DNA of 64,000 nucleotides, from NCBI GenBank assembly GCA_026415135.1, contig JAOAHS010000035.1:1-64000 (forward strand). Reading direction: 5' to 3'. Shown here piece after piece: positions 34,508-44,115 of this stretch. Within the stretch, counting starts at the first letter, position 1, and every line of letters starts with the position of its first letter. Position numbers and translations under genes: made by a program. Source of the stretch: Calditerrivibrio sp. GTDB lineage: Bacteria > Chrysiogenota > Deferribacteres > Deferribacterales > Calditerrivibrionaceae. The notes under the pieces were generated by a model. It was given only the letters and a program-made list of their open reading frames with translations. It did not search any database and was not told the origin of the DNA.

Positions 34508-36379
34508 ATGTTAAGACATTTCAGAAATCAGAAAAAGGTTTTATCTATTTTTTTGTGGATAGTAATTGCTTCCTTCATCGGTACAATCTTTTTAGTCTGG
34601 GGGGTAGGTGGTAAAAGTGGACAAAAAACCTATGCCATTAAGATAAACAACCATGTAGTCAGCTTTAATGAATACAAATCCGCATACGAAAGTATATCCA
34701 ACACCTACAAACAGATATTTGGAACAAACATAGATGCAAAGATAATATCCAAACAGGTCACTGATGAATTGATAGCTAAATATCTGCTCTTAGATGAAGC
34801 AAACAGACTCAAGATACCTGTGACCGATGCCGAAGTCCTCGAGGAGATCAAAAAAACCCCTGCCTTTTCTGTAAATGGACAATTTGACAAAAATCGTTAT
34901 TTAGAGGTTTTAAGACTAAACGGTCTAACCCCAGAAGCCTTTGAAAATGAGATAAGGGTCAACATTCTCCTTACCAAGATGAAAAGTTTTATTGCCACTA
35001 CCGTTTACGTAAATGATGCAGAGATACTTAAAGAATATAGAATGCGCAATAAATCGGCAGAGATATCCTATATCAAAGTAACCCCATCCCAGTTTTTAAA
35101 CGATGTAAAAGTAGACGATAAATCGCTGGAAAAATTCTATCTCGATAACAAAAATCAGTTTTTAGAACCTACAAAGATCAAAGTGAGGTACGTGGAGTTC
35201 TCACCAAATATGGTTAAATTCACAGATAACCTTTCGGAACAAGAGCTCCAGAGCTATTACCTAAAAAACAAAGACAAATACAATCAAACAGAACAGATAA
35301 AAGCAAGGCATATACTGATCAAAATAGACAACTTTCAGGACAACACTTCATTATCAAAAGCCCTCTCAAAAGCAGAAGACATATATAAAAAAGCTAAAAG
35401 CGGTGCAAAATTTGAAGACCTGGCAAGGGAATTCTCGGATGATATTTCAAAAAACAATGGGGGTGATCTCGGTTTTGTTAAAAGGGGGATGATGGTAAAA
35501 GAGTTTGAAGATGCTCTTTTTGCTCTCAAAGAAGGTGAAATTAGTAAACCTGTCAAAACCCCTTTTGGCTATCACATTATAAAAAATGAGAAGTACATCC
35601 CAAACAAAACCTTCACCTACGAAGATGTCAAAGAACAGATAAAGAAAGAGCTTTCAAGCGAAAGATTTAATACAATCTATAGACAAGAGGTCCAGACAAA
35701 ATACAAAGAGATACAATCTGCCGGTAACATATCCGCCTATACACTGAAAAATAAAGATGCTCTAAACGTAAAGGAATCCGATTACATAACCGAAGCCGAC
35801 AACACCACCTTTATACCAGCTGACATCAAATCTGAGTTATTAAAAATGGAAAAGTCCGAATTATCATCAATTTACACTATAAATGGCAAATATTACATTT
35901 TTGAAATAGCTGATAAGATAAACCCCACAGTTCCCCCACTTGATAAGATCAAAGAAAATGTAAAAAAGGCTTTTATAGAACAGGAGGCATTCAATATAGC
36001 AAAAAAGAAATCCGAAGAAGCTGTCAAAAAGCAAAACATAGAAGAAGCAGCTAAGTATCTCAACCTTCAAATTCAAAACCTTCCTCCTTTCCGAAAGATC
36101 GACCCTATTCCTACCATCGGTATAAACAGTACCATCACTGAGGCGATCTTTAATACGAAATCACCAGGTATGGTGTCAAAACCTTTACAACACGGTAACG
36201 ACTTTTATGTTATCTTTGTAAAAAACTTTATCCCGGCAACAGACGAAAAACTTACAGAGCAGAAAGCTTCCATTTCCCAATATCTATTGAACCTAAAACA
36301 GACCGAAGCCTACAACAGCTATTTGGCAAAACTAAAAAAGGATGCAAAAATAGACATATCCAGCAATCTCATTGAATAA
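34508..36379 (+). CDS. ppiD: PpiD-type periplasmic peptidyl-prolyl isomerase/chaperone
   Basis: 623 residues. MLRHFRNQKKVLSIFLWIVI provides the N-terminal cytoplasmic tail and anchor typical of PpiD, followed by a SurA-N-like chaperone region (ELIAKYLLLDEANRLKIPVTD), a parvulin domain about 275-370 (KARHILIKI, FEDLAREFSDDISKNNGGDLG, PFGYHIIK) and a C-terminal chaperone half. It assists folding of secreted and outer-membrane proteins. ATG 34508 has an AGGGAGAT site; the longer frame from 34442 starts inside the 4.5S RNA and is rejected. Confidence 0.92.
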   Translation: MLRHFRNQKKVLSIFLWIVIASFIGTIFLVWGVGGKSGQKTYAIKINNHVVSFNEYKSAYESISNTYKQIFGTNIDAKIISKQVTDELIAKYLLLDEANRLKIPVTDAEVLEEIKKTPAFSVNGQFDKNRYLEVLRLNGLTPEAFENEIRVNILLTKMKSFIATTVYVNDAEILKEYRMRNKSAEISYIKVTPSQFLNDVKVDDKSLEKFYLDNKNQFLEPTKIKVRYVEFSPNMVKFTDNLSEQELQSYYLKNKDKYNQTEQIKARHILIKIDNFQDNTSLSKALSKAEDIYKKAKSGAKFEDLAREFSDDISKNNGGDLGFVKRGMMVKEFEDALFALKEGEISKPVKTPFGYHIIKNEKYIPNKTFTYEDVKEQIKKELSSERFNTIYRQEVQTKYKEIQSAGNISAYTLKNKDALNVKESDYITEADNTTFIPADIKSELLKMEKSELSSIYTINGKYYIFEIADKINPTVPPLDKIKENVKKAFIEQEAFNIAKKKSEEAVKKQNIEEAAKYLNLQIQNLPPFRKIDPIPTIGINSTITEAIFNTKSPGMVSKPLQHGNDFYVIFVKNFIPATDEKLTEQKASISQYLLNLKQTEAYNSYLAKLKKDAKIDISSNLIE

Positions 36380-36401
36380 AAGGTGGCCCAACCACCTTTT
36401 T
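36378..36401 (+). terminator. Rho-independent terminator after ppiD
   Basis: AAGGTGG (36380-36386) pairs with CCACCTT (36392-36398) around a 5-base loop, followed by a T run. Confidence 0.8.
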
Positions 36402-36437
36402 CCCCTAAACATATACAAATTTTGTTCGATAATGATA

Positions 36438-36465
36438 TTGATTATTTTTTTTTCCTGGCTATAAT
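36438..36465 (+). promoter_or_regulatory. Promoter of the chemoreceptor gene
   Basis: TTGATT (36438-36443), 16-base spacer, TATAAT (36460-36465). A flagellar sigma-28 motif was not seen. Confidence 0.55.
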
Positions 36466-36493
36466 TATACTTAGTTAGTTTTAGGAGGTTAGA

Positions 36494-38209
36494 ATGAAGC
36501 TTAGCACGAAAATTAATGGTATCATCGCTGTTGTTCTCCTTATTTTCTTTAGTATTGTTTTCTTTGTTAGCTCCAAAGTAGCAAAAGATACCGCCATCAC
36601 CTCAGCAGTCAATAATTCAAGATCTGTTGTAATAGTTGCTGAAGGTGTAAGGGAATTTATGGGTAAAAAACTTGAGGCTGATATATACAATATGGAAGCA
36701 GCCAAAAAGGATATAAACAAATTTATGCTGGTTGTCCCCGTTGTCAGCTCTATGAAAATCATGCAGGCCAAAGCAGAAGAGATGGGGATAAAATTTAAAG
36801 CTCCAAAAATTCAGCCACGAAATCCCATTAACACACCAGATGAATTGGAAGTAAAGATACTTGAGATGCTTGCCAAAAAAGATACTGGTAGTGGTCCAAC
36901 GCCCGAGCATTATGAAATAGATGAAAAGTCTGGATATATCAGATATTTCAAAGCAGTAAGGCTAACCAAAGAGTGCGAATGGTGTCATGGAGATCCTGCC
37001 ACATCCAAGCAATTGTGGGGCAATGATCAAGGGCTTGATCCCACCGGCGTTAAAATGGAAAACTGGAGGGCAGGGGAGATCCATGGAGCTTTTGAAATCT
37101 TCACCCCCCTTAAACCGATCATGGCTACTATCAACAAAAACCTCATCAGGGATTTTATATTTTTAATTATCATCATCATACTAATTACTCTTTTTATCTA
37201 CTATTTCAATCAAAGATTTATCATAAAACCGCTACAAGATGTCTCAATGGCCCTTAATCGTGTGGCAAATGGAGATTTCACAGTATCTCTCGAGGTGAAG
37301 TCAAACGACGAAATCGGCATGTTAGCAAAAGATCTAAACAAAATGGTTAACGATATAAAATCATCTTTAGATATCGTTGCCAACTCCATCGATCAACTCG
37401 CCTCCACATCTGCTGAGCTCTCATCAAATGCAGAGATGATTGCTGCAGGAGCCTTAGAACAAGCAGAGCAAGCATCTACTACAGCATCAGCTGTTGAAGA
37501 AGTGAATGCCACAGTTGTAGAAGTGGCTCAAAATGCTGCAAATGTTGCAAACAGTGCCAACATAGCAAAAGAGCAGGTTATAAAAGGGCACGCAATAGTT
37601 TCAGAAACCAAAAAGATGATGGAAAAGATCGCAGAAACTGTATCCCATTCTGCCAATACAGTCAGAACGCTTGGTGAATCAAGTGAACAGATCGGTCAGA
37701 TCATTCAAGTCATCGATGATATAGCAGATCAAACCAACCTTCTTGCCCTTAACGCAGCTATAGAGGCTGCCAGAGCAGGAGAACATGGTAGGGGCTTTGC
37801 AGTCGTGGCGGATGAAGTAAGAAAGCTTGCAGAAAAAACTGTGAAAGCTACTAAAGAGATCGCTGAAATGATCGAAAACATACAGGCAGATACTGGCGGA
37901 GCTGTAGCAAGCATGCAAGAGGGTGTAGAACATGTGGAAGAAGGTAAACAGAAGGCAGAAGAAGCAACTGCAGCCCTTGATGAAATCAAAGCAAGCGTAG
38001 AAAGTGTGAGTTATGAGGTTTCCCAGATAGCAAGAGCTACAGATGAACAGTCCAAAGCAACAGAATTGATGGCTCAAAGTGTGGAAAACATCTCAAAAGT
38101 AGCTTCAGAAAACTCCATTGCTTCAAAGGAATCTGCTCAGGCTGTTGAACAGCTATCCAGACTTGCCTCAGACCTACAGGCGATGATAAACAGGTTTAAA
38201 CTAAGATAA
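36494..38209 (+). CDS. Methyl-accepting chemotaxis protein with c-type haem sensor domain
   Basis: 571 residues: helix 1 ([18 protein letters not shown]), a Tll0287/DUF3365-like sensor about 30-200 with haem motif ECEWCHGDP (Cys161, Cys164, His165), helix 2 ([18 protein letters not shown]), HAMP about 240-290, and the signalling domain with hairpin [19 protein letters not shown]. Covalent haem outside the membrane suggests sensing of redox state, oxygen or nitric oxide. No C-terminal CheR tether is seen. Strong RBS AGGAGG. No chemotaxis genes are nearby. Confidence 0.93.
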   Translation: MKLSTKINGIIAVVLLIFFSIVFFVSSKVAKDTAITSAVNNSRSVVIVAEGVREFMGKKLEADIYNMEAAKKDINKFMLVVPVVSSMKIMQAKAEEMGIKFKAPKIQPRNPINTPDELEVKILEMLAKKDTGSGPTPEHYEIDEKSGYIRYFKAVRLTKECEWCHGDPATSKQLWGNDQGLDPTGVKMENWRAGEIHGAFEIFTPLKPIMATINKNLIRDFIFLIIIIILITLFIYYFNQRFIIKPLQDVSMALNRVANGDFTVSLEVKSNDEIGMLAKDLNKMVNDIKSSLDIVANSIDQLASTSAELSSNAEMIAAGALEQAEQASTTASAVEEVNATVVEVAQNAANVANSANIAKEQVIKGHAIVSETKKMMEKIAETVSHSANTVRTLGESSEQIGQIIQVIDDIADQTNLLALNAAIEAARAGEHGRGFAVVADEVRKLAEKTVKATKEIAEMIENIQADTGGAVASMQEGVEHVEEGKQKAEEATAALDEIKASVESVSYEVSQIARATDEQSKATELMAQSVENISKVASENSIASKESAQAVEQLSRLASDLQAMINRFKLR

Positions 38210-38233
38210 GAGGGCCAAAAGCCCTCTTTTTTT
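38209..38233 (+). terminator. Terminator after the chemoreceptor
   Basis: AGAGGGC (38209-38215) pairs with GCCCTCT (38221-38227), loop CAAAA, then a run of T. It overlaps the end of the convergent STAS gene. Confidence 0.85.
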
Positions 38234-38564
38234 ATTTGAGGGCATCATTTTTTGATTTATAAATCTTAAGCACTTTGTCCAGATTCGTTATCTGCAGTAT
38301 TTCAACAACCCTTTGGGTTGGAGCAATCAATCTAACATCCCCACCATTTTTTCTACAGGTACTTATCTTACCCACAAGAGCTCCCAAACCACTGGAATCG
38401 ATAAAATTCGTCTGGGATAGATCTATAAGCAATAAATAATAACCTTTATCCACGAGTTCTGTCATCTTATCTTTGAAGGGCATTGAGTTACTGGCATCAA
38501 GACGGTTTGGTATCTTTATCAGCGCTGCTTTAGATTCTTCAATTATTTCACAAATAACATCCAT
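38232..38564 (-). CDS. STAS domain protein (anti-sigma factor antagonist type)
   Basis: 110 residues. LLIDLSQTNFIDSSGLGALVGKIST carries the Asp-Ser-Ser-Gly phosphoacceptor site. VRLIAPTQRVVEILQITNLDKVLKIY matches the C-terminal helix-strand pattern. It stands alone without a kinase or phosphatase. It is similar in size and arrangement to the STAS protein at 26708, whose kinase at 26278 might also act on it. Confidence 0.92.
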   Translation of the reverse strand: MDVICEIIEESKAALIKIPNRLDASNSMPFKDKMTELVDKGYYLLLIDLSQTNFIDSSGLGALVGKISTCRKNGGDVRLIAPTQRVVEILQITNLDKVLKIYKSKNDALK

Positions 38565-38645
38565 ATAACACCCCTATTCATTTATGTAAATCATACTTTA
38601 TATTAAATATTAAAAGGGAAAAATCAATAAAAATATTGAAATATC

Positions 38646-40142
38646 ATGCGCAATCTGTTAACTAAAATCAGTATGAATATATTTACCATCACAAAATCGA
38701 AAACGATATTTATCTTACCTCTTGTATCAGCCCTTCTGCTTACACTTAGCGCTCCAGGGCATGATCAGTCCTACTTCCTCTTCATAGCCTTTGTCCCCAT
38801 TATGATCTCTATCCTTTTACTACCTAATAGATGGCTCCTACTAACTATACTCTTTACTTATACCTATTCATTGTATAACTTTTTCTGGGTCACAGAGACT
38901 GTTAACTATTTCGGAGATGTAGATCTCTGGATAAGAGCTGTACTATGGTTTTTAATGGCGACATATATATCCCTTTATTACATCCTCTTTTTTTATATTT
39001 TCAAAAAAGTAGAATCCCCCCTAAAAAATAGTTTAGTTTTTGCTGTGTTAGAATTGGTAAGGGGTAAACTATTTACAGGGTTCCCCTGGATGAATGTGGG
39101 GCTACACGCATTAGGATACAAACCATTAGCTCTTAATGCTTTTTTGTTGGGGGAGATAGGTGTTAGTTTTTTGGTGATACTCATAAATATTTACATTACA
39201 TACACTATTTTTAAAGGGAAAAGATATCTATTTGCTCTTATTATCATCATATCACTTTCACACCTAACATACCTCTTACCAAAACCTATAAAGAAATCAG
39301 CCACTTTAGATTTTTCCATCGTTCAGCCATCTTACAACTATCTAAAAAAATGGGATCCGGAGCAAAGGGAGAATGTTACTATTGAAGTACTGTCACTCTT
39401 GGATCAGGCTATTAAAACTAAATCGGATATAGTAGTATCACCTGAATCCTCTTTTCCATTCTTTGTCCAAAATGATCCACATATCTGGAGCTATCTCCTC
39501 ACCCAATCCAAATCTAAACCGATCCTTTTGGGCAATATAAGATACTCCGTAATAGATGGAAAAACTGATCTGTACAATAGCAACTTTTTTTTCAATGACG
39601 AAACCGTAGCTTTATACGATAAAATACATCTTGTCCCATTCGGTGAATACTTCCCCCTAAAGATTATTACAGCACCAATTCAACGCTATTTTTTTGGAGA
39701 TAACTTCGATTTTAAAAATGGTGAAAAGATAGTTTTCTTTGACCTAAAAGGCACAAAAATAGGTAACCTAATATGCTATGAAGATGCGTTTTATGAGCTG
39801 ATGCTAAAAAACATAAAAAATGGTGCCGAAATAATGGTAGTAACCACAAATGACAGTTGGTTTGGTAATTCCCTGGGGCGTTACCAACACTTTGCTATCA
39901 GCCTAATGAGAAGTATTGAAAGTGGTAGAAGTATAATAAGAAGCTCCCAGTCTGGGATTTCAGCCTGCATTCAACCTTATGGGGAGACAACCGCCCAAAA
40001 AGGTCTCAATGAAAAAGGGGTCTTAGAATGCAAAGGTATTACAAACAGTGCAATGACACCCTTTTCCATAATAAGCTACTGGTGGCTTTTGCCGGTAGGA
40101 ATAGTAGCTTTTGTCAGAAAGAGTAAAACTTCAAACAGTTAA
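38646..40142 (+). CDS. lnt: Apolipoprotein N-acyltransferase
   Basis: 498 residues: about six N-terminal membrane helices and a periplasmic nitrilase-like domain. Catalytic residues are at the expected places: Glu267 in VSPESSF, Lys326 in DKIHLVPFGEYFP and Cys377 in LICYEDAFYE. It adds the third acyl chain to lipoproteins, which implies a diderm envelope, consistent with several lipoproteins here. No clear ribosome site precedes the first ATG, and an ATG nine codons later is possible. Its stop overlaps the end of the convergent small gene. Confidence 0.95.
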   Translation: MRNLLTKISMNIFTITKSKTIFILPLVSALLLTLSAPGHDQSYFLFIAFVPIMISILLLPNRWLLLTILFTYTYSLYNFFWVTETVNYFGDVDLWIRAVLWFLMATYISLYYILFFYIFKKVESPLKNSLVFAVLELVRGKLFTGFPWMNVGLHALGYKPLALNAFLLGEIGVSFLVILINIYITYTIFKGKRYLFALIIIISLSHLTYLLPKPIKKSATLDFSIVQPSYNYLKKWDPEQRENVTIEVLSLLDQAIKTKSDIVVSPESSFPFFVQNDPHIWSYLLTQSKSKPILLGNIRYSVIDGKTDLYNSNFFFNDETVALYDKIHLVPFGEYFPLKIITAPIQRYFFGDNFDFKNGEKIVFFDLKGTKIGNLICYEDAFYELMLKNIKNGAEIMVVTTNDSWFGNSLGRYQHFAISLMRSIESGRSIIRSSQSGISACIQPYGETTAQKGLNEKGVLECKGITNSAMTPFSIISYWWLLPVGIVAFVRKSKTSNS

Positions 40143-40324
40143 GATCCCTCCGATTCCCCTTTTTTCTTATGCTCTTTATAAGGGATCGGCTCAGGCTTGC
40201 AAAGTTTCTTTTCCTTGTTGGCCACTCTTCCACACGACTTACAATAGTACTTTGGATCTTCTATCGCATCCAAAAACTTTTCCAGATCATCCTTTGGGGA
40301 GATTTTACACATCGTTTTTGCCAT
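40139..40324 (-). CDS. Small cysteine-rich protein, uncharacterised
   Basis: 61 residues with a strong GGAGG site six bases before the ATG, which supports real expression. KYYCKSCGRVANKEKKLCKPEP gives three cysteines in the order CxxC...C, a possible small metal-binding site together with one more Cys near the N-terminus (KTMCKI). The C-terminus is Lys/Glu-rich. I do not recognise a family name. Similar short proteins occur in anaerobic proteobacteria from memory. It may be cotranscribed with nothing; its neighbours are on other strands or 58 bases away. Confidence 0.7.
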   Translation of the reverse strand: MAKTMCKISPKDDLEKFLDAIEDPKYYCKSCGRVANKEKKLCKPEPIPYKEHKKKGESEGS

Positions 40325-40382
40325 TTTATTCCTCCTAACTAAAATAGGAATTTAAAAAAAAGAGTTCAAGTACTTATCCCAA

Positions 40383-41690
40383 TCAAATACAATATCCTTT
40401 CACAAACTTAATGGCTTCCTCATAGCTAACCAACAGACCAGCTACCAGACGAAACTGGGTCTCTTTGAGTACCACCCCCAGCTTCTTCCCTTTAGGAAAA
40501 CCCATTTCAATAAGTATCTCCCCATTGATTATGCTCTTTCTGGAAAAATCAAGTCTCGACGATAACAGCTTGATTCTTTCGATGGTTGAATAAAACGATT
40601 CATCATCCCTTTTTTTAGATCTGGCATCGGCAATAGAAAGTAAGATTATCTTATCCAGATACTCATAGTTTTCATAAGCAAACCTTAACAGTGTTATATC
40701 TTTTGTGTTGTTGCTACTGAATTTCCTTATATCTCCATGCCTTTTTACCAGTATTGACACATCCCTGATGATTTTATTGGAAAAAGAGAGCTTCTTGAGT
40801 TCCTTTTCAACGATATATGCACTTATCTCTTCATGACCTAAAAACTTACCCGGTGTAAGCCTGTATCTTTCATCCCCTTTTCCTGTATCATGCAAAAGGG
40901 CAGCAAGAATCATTACAAGACGATCTTCTACACTTAGATGAAAGGGTAAGATGCGAATTAGCTCTTTTGCAACTGATACGGAGTGGGTAAACACATCCTC
41001 AATATGATATTTACCACCATAAAGGGAGATAAGTGACAATGTGGACTCAAACAAAATAGGGATTAAAGCATCATCCACCATCTGCTCAAATGCCATACCC
41101 ACATAATCCCCAGTAAAAAGATATACCAACTCCCTGTTGATTCTTTCTGAGGGTACTGTTTTTAAAAGCTCCTTCTGCTCAATGAGCTTTTTTCTTGTCA
41201 TTTCATCCACATGAAACCCAAATTCCGAAACAAACCTGTAACATCTTAATATCCTCAAAGGATCATCCAAAAACACCCGATCGTAAACCATTTTTATTTT
41301 ACCATTTCGAAGATCCTCAGAATCACCAATTAAACCCTGTTCAAAATGATAAGCAAGGTTATTGATGGTAAAATCCCTATAGGATAGATCTTCATGGATA
41401 CTTTTACCCCTTAGTTTTGATACATCGATGGTATGCCCTTTTGCAGAGATTCTCACATTATCCTTGAAATGAATGACAGTCCCTTTAATATACCTATTCA
41501 GTAAACGGGAAAACTCAAGGTAATCCATTTTTTCAGTTACCACATCAATATCCTTTATAGGTCTATTTAATAGCATATCCCTTACAAAACCACCTACGAA
41601 ATAAAAATCTATCTTTGTATCGTTGTAAAACGTCAAAAAAAGGTCCTTAAAAGGGAAATCAGGTAGTATCAGTAGTCCCTGGGGCGGCAT
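40383..41690 (-). CDS. tRNA nucleotidyltransferase / poly(A) polymerase family with HD domain
   Basis: 435 residues. Nucleotidyltransferase motifs are YFVGGFVRDMLLNRPIKDIDVV (GGxVRD and DxD), the RNA-binding region SYRDFTINNLAYHF and the motif DDPLRILRCYRF; a C-terminal HD domain has LVMILAALLHDTGKG and VEKELKKL. It probably adds CCA to tRNAs, needed because both tRNAs here lack encoded CCA, but an A-adding or poly(A) role cannot be excluded by sequence. GGGAG precedes the ATG. It overlaps the upstream gene by 22 bases. Confidence 0.88.
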   Translation of the reverse strand: MPPQGLLILPDFPFKDLFLTFYNDTKIDFYFVGGFVRDMLLNRPIKDIDVVTEKMDYLEFSRLLNRYIKGTVIHFKDNVRISAKGHTIDVSKLRGKSIHEDLSYRDFTINNLAYHFEQGLIGDSEDLRNGKIKMVYDRVFLDDPLRILRCYRFVSEFGFHVDEMTRKKLIEQKELLKTVPSERINRELVYLFTGDYVGMAFEQMVDDALIPILFESTLSLISLYGGKYHIEDVFTHSVSVAKELIRILPFHLSVEDRLVMILAALLHDTGKGDERYRLTPGKFLGHEEISAYIVEKELKKLSFSNKIIRDVSILVKRHGDIRKFSSNNTKDITLLRFAYENYEYLDKIILLSIADARSKKRDDESFYSTIERIKLLSSRLDFSRKSIINGEILIEMGFPKGKKLGVVLKETQFRLVAGLLVSYEEAIKFVKGYCI

Positions 41691-42259
41691 ATAATCTCCC
41701 TTATCCTAATAAACTGCAAAAAGTTATTTTGATAAGCGGCTCTTAAAACTATCGCTGTATCCAGGCCAGATACAGTTCCACCTATAGATACAATATCTCT
41801 GGTGATATCCTTGATAAGGCCACCGTTTGCAGCCATAACTGCTACCTCAATAGCAGTCTTAAAGCCATTACCAAGTATCTTCAAAGTCTCACCTACTATC
41901 TCTGGCATGTAAAGACCTTCCCATTTCAAGCGAAAGGAACGGGATATCGACGAAAAAAGATGAGTCCCAGTATGTACCTTAATTCCCAGATTTAGCAGTT
42001 TTTCATAAGTAGCTTCACCCATAAACTGCTCATTCAAATCATTAAAACCGGTGTGATACCTTACAGCAACGAGTTCCCCGTTATAGCCCATCTGATCAGC
42101 CATCTCCTTTAGCATCAATGCACTTCTGCCTGTTTCTGTAGGCACAACTATGGTATTGATACCACTGTTTAATGCTTTTTTTAATGCAAATTGTATCGTT
42201 AATTCTGTATTGACAACACCTGCTCTATCAAAGTAATATATGGTTGACTCTTTATACAT
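41669..42259 (-). CDS. Pyruvate kinase alpha/beta (PK_C-like) domain protein
   Basis: 196 residues resembling only the C-terminal allosteric domain of pyruvate kinase: TELTIQFALKKALNSGINTIVVPTETGRSALML and GETLKILGNGFKTAIEVAVMAANGGLI. It lacks the catalytic barrel. Stand-alone copies are common in anaerobes and archaea, and their role is not established. It has a GGAGG site and its start is only 18 bases from the divergent phosphoesterase start. Confidence 0.85.
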   Translation of the reverse strand: MYKESTIYYFDRAGVVNTELTIQFALKKALNSGINTIVVPTETGRSALMLKEMADQMGYNGELVAVRYHTGFNDLNEQFMGEATYEKLLNLGIKVHTGTHLFSSISRSFRLKWEGLYMPEIVGETLKILGNGFKTAIEVAVMAANGGLIKDITRDIVSIGGTVSGLDTAIVLRAAYQNNFLQFIRIREIICRPRDY

Positions 42260-42277
42260 AAAAACCTCCGGTGATGT

Positions 42278-42751
42278 ATGCAGGTACTTATTATATCAGA
42301 TACCCATGTTGATTCAATACAAAAATTGCCCCCAGTTTTAATATCCCTCTTCCCATCATGCGATGCAGTTATACATGCGGGGGATATTGTGGGATTAAAC
42401 ACCTATGAAGAGATGAAAAAACTCAACCCCAAGCTCTATGCAGTAGCTGGCAACATGGACGCATCCTACGGAGTACTTGAGCACACTTTAAGAATCGATC
42501 TTGGACAGATGAGGATAGGTATAACCCATGGTCATATCTATACAAATCTCTACAATGGTCTCATGTACGACTTTAATGACTGTAATATGGTTATCTTTGG
42601 ACATACCCACTCACCCTACTTTAGAAAAGAGAACAATCTTTGGCTTCTAAATCCCGGTAGCACATTTAAAAATAGGTGGAAAACTAAAAATTCTTATGCT
42701 ATATTAAAAATTTACAACAACGACTTTAGAGTAACGTTTTATGATATATAG
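42278..42751 (+). CDS. YfcE/MJ0936-type metallophosphoesterase
   Basis: 157 residues. Metal-binding motifs occur in order: ISDTHVD, VIHAGDIVG, AVAGNMD, ITHGHIY and FGHTHSPY, the calcineurin-like fold. Family members hydrolyse phosphodiesters of unknown physiological substrate. It is the first gene of the long plus-strand run to 49507, 8 bases before the FAD gene. Its promoter must lie inside the divergent gene because only 18 bases separate the two start codons. Confidence 0.92.
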   Translation: MQVLIISDTHVDSIQKLPPVLISLFPSCDAVIHAGDIVGLNTYEEMKKLNPKLYAVAGNMDASYGVLEHTLRIDLGQMRIGITHGHIYTNLYNGLMYDFNDCNMVIFGHTHSPYFRKENNLWLLNPGSTFKNRWKTKNSYAILKIYNNDFRVTFYDI

Positions 42752-42759
42752 AGGTGCTC

Positions 42760-44112
42760 ATGTTTAAAGTAGCTATCGTAGGAGCTGGCAGTGCTGGGAT
42801 TTTTACAGCATATAAGCTCGCAAATCTTAACGGAATAAGTGTAGATCTTTACGAAAAAGGTAGGGATATCACCACCAGAAATAGACAAGAGGTAATGTCA
42901 GGTTTTGGTGGTGCAGGTGCCTTTTCTGATGGTAAATTAACCCTTACCACAGAATTCGGTGGATGGTTAACAGATTTTCTGGATGAAAATAATCTTGAAG
43001 AATTGATAAAAGAAGCCGATGATATCTGGAAAGATGTATCAAACGTTCAGCAAATAGATAGCTCACAAAATTATGAAAAGATCAAAGACCTCGAGTATCT
43101 TTGTTCAAGACACAACCTCAGGCTATATGCAGCAAAGATAAGACATTTGGGTACTGACAACTGCTTATTAGCCGTAAAAAACCTCCAAACCTTTCTAATC
43201 AATTCAAAAAATATACATGTACACTTCGAATGTGCTGTAAAAGATGTAATAATAGAGAATGGGGAAATCAAAGGGCTGATATTGGAGGACGGGACTAAAA
43301 AATATTACGATATCGTTGTTCTTGCTGTTGGAAGAAGTGGCAATAGTTGGATGCAGGAGATAGTAAACAGGTATCATATAGAATCTTTTATAAACCCCGT
43401 TGATATTGGAGTCAGAGTAGAAGTCCCCCGTTCCATCACCGACCATTTCACCGACTATCTATATGAGTTTAAAATAAAATACTATACCTCTGAATTTGAG
43501 GATGAAGTAAGGACCTTTTGCGTGAACCCTGGGGGTTTTATCACCATAGAGAAAAATGAAAACAATCTTCTCACTGTCAACGGTCATTCCTACAAAAACA
43601 GAAAAAGTAGCAATACCAACTTTGCCCTTTTGGTATCCACAAAGTTCACAGAACCCTTCAAAGAACCGATAAAATATGGACAGTACATCGCATATTTGGC
43701 AAATATGCTAAGTGGTGGTAGCGTTATAGTTCAAAGGTTTGGTGATCTGATCAGAGGTAGAAGGTCTACCGAAAGTAGGATCAGAAAAAATTTTGTTCAA
43801 CCCACACTGAAAGAAGCCATGCCGGGAGATCTATCTTTTGTTTTACCATACAGGTATCTTTCAAATTTGAAAGAAACCATTATTCAGCTTGATAAGGTAA
43901 TGCCGGGGATGGCAGATCCCAATACGCTTCTATACGGTGTTGAAGCAAAGTTTTATTCCCTTAGAATAAATGTGGATAACAATATGCGATCTGTAAACAT
44001 CAAAAACCTTTACTGTATCGGTGATGGCGCCGGCATAACTAGGGGTATAATTCAAGCATCGGTATCAGGGATTATCGCTGCAAATGATATAAAAAATATC
44101 TTAAGGGGCTAA
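42760..44112 (+). CDS. FAD/NAD(P)-dependent oxidoreductase (HI0933-like dehydrogenase type)
   Basis: 450 residues. N-terminal Rossmann loop KVAIVGAGSAGIFTAYKLA, then VMSGFGGAGAFSDGKLTLTTEFGG and DIVVLAVGRSGNSWMQEI, with the C-terminal LYCIGDGAGITRGIIQASVSG binding FAD. It resembles uncharacterised proteins annotated as FAD-dependent dehydrogenases near haem genes; the substrate is unknown. ATG 42760 is preceded by GAGGTG. It is 3 bases from hemE, so a haem-pathway oxidation is a reasonable guess only. Confidence 0.85.
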   Translation: MFKVAIVGAGSAGIFTAYKLANLNGISVDLYEKGRDITTRNRQEVMSGFGGAGAFSDGKLTLTTEFGGWLTDFLDENNLEELIKEADDIWKDVSNVQQIDSSQNYEKIKDLEYLCSRHNLRLYAAKIRHLGTDNCLLAVKNLQTFLINSKNIHVHFECAVKDVIIENGEIKGLILEDGTKKYYDIVVLAVGRSGNSWMQEIVNRYHIESFINPVDIGVRVEVPRSITDHFTDYLYEFKIKYYTSEFEDEVRTFCVNPGGFITIEKNENNLLTVNGHSYKNRKSSNTNFALLVSTKFTEPFKEPIKYGQYIAYLANMLSGGSVIVQRFGDLIRGRRSTESRIRKNFVQPTLKEAMPGDLSFVLPYRYLSNLKETIIQLDKVMPGMADPNTLLYGVEAKFYSLRINVDNNMRSVNIKNLYCIGDGAGITRGIIQASVSGIIAANDIKNILRG

Positions 44113-44115
44113 AGT

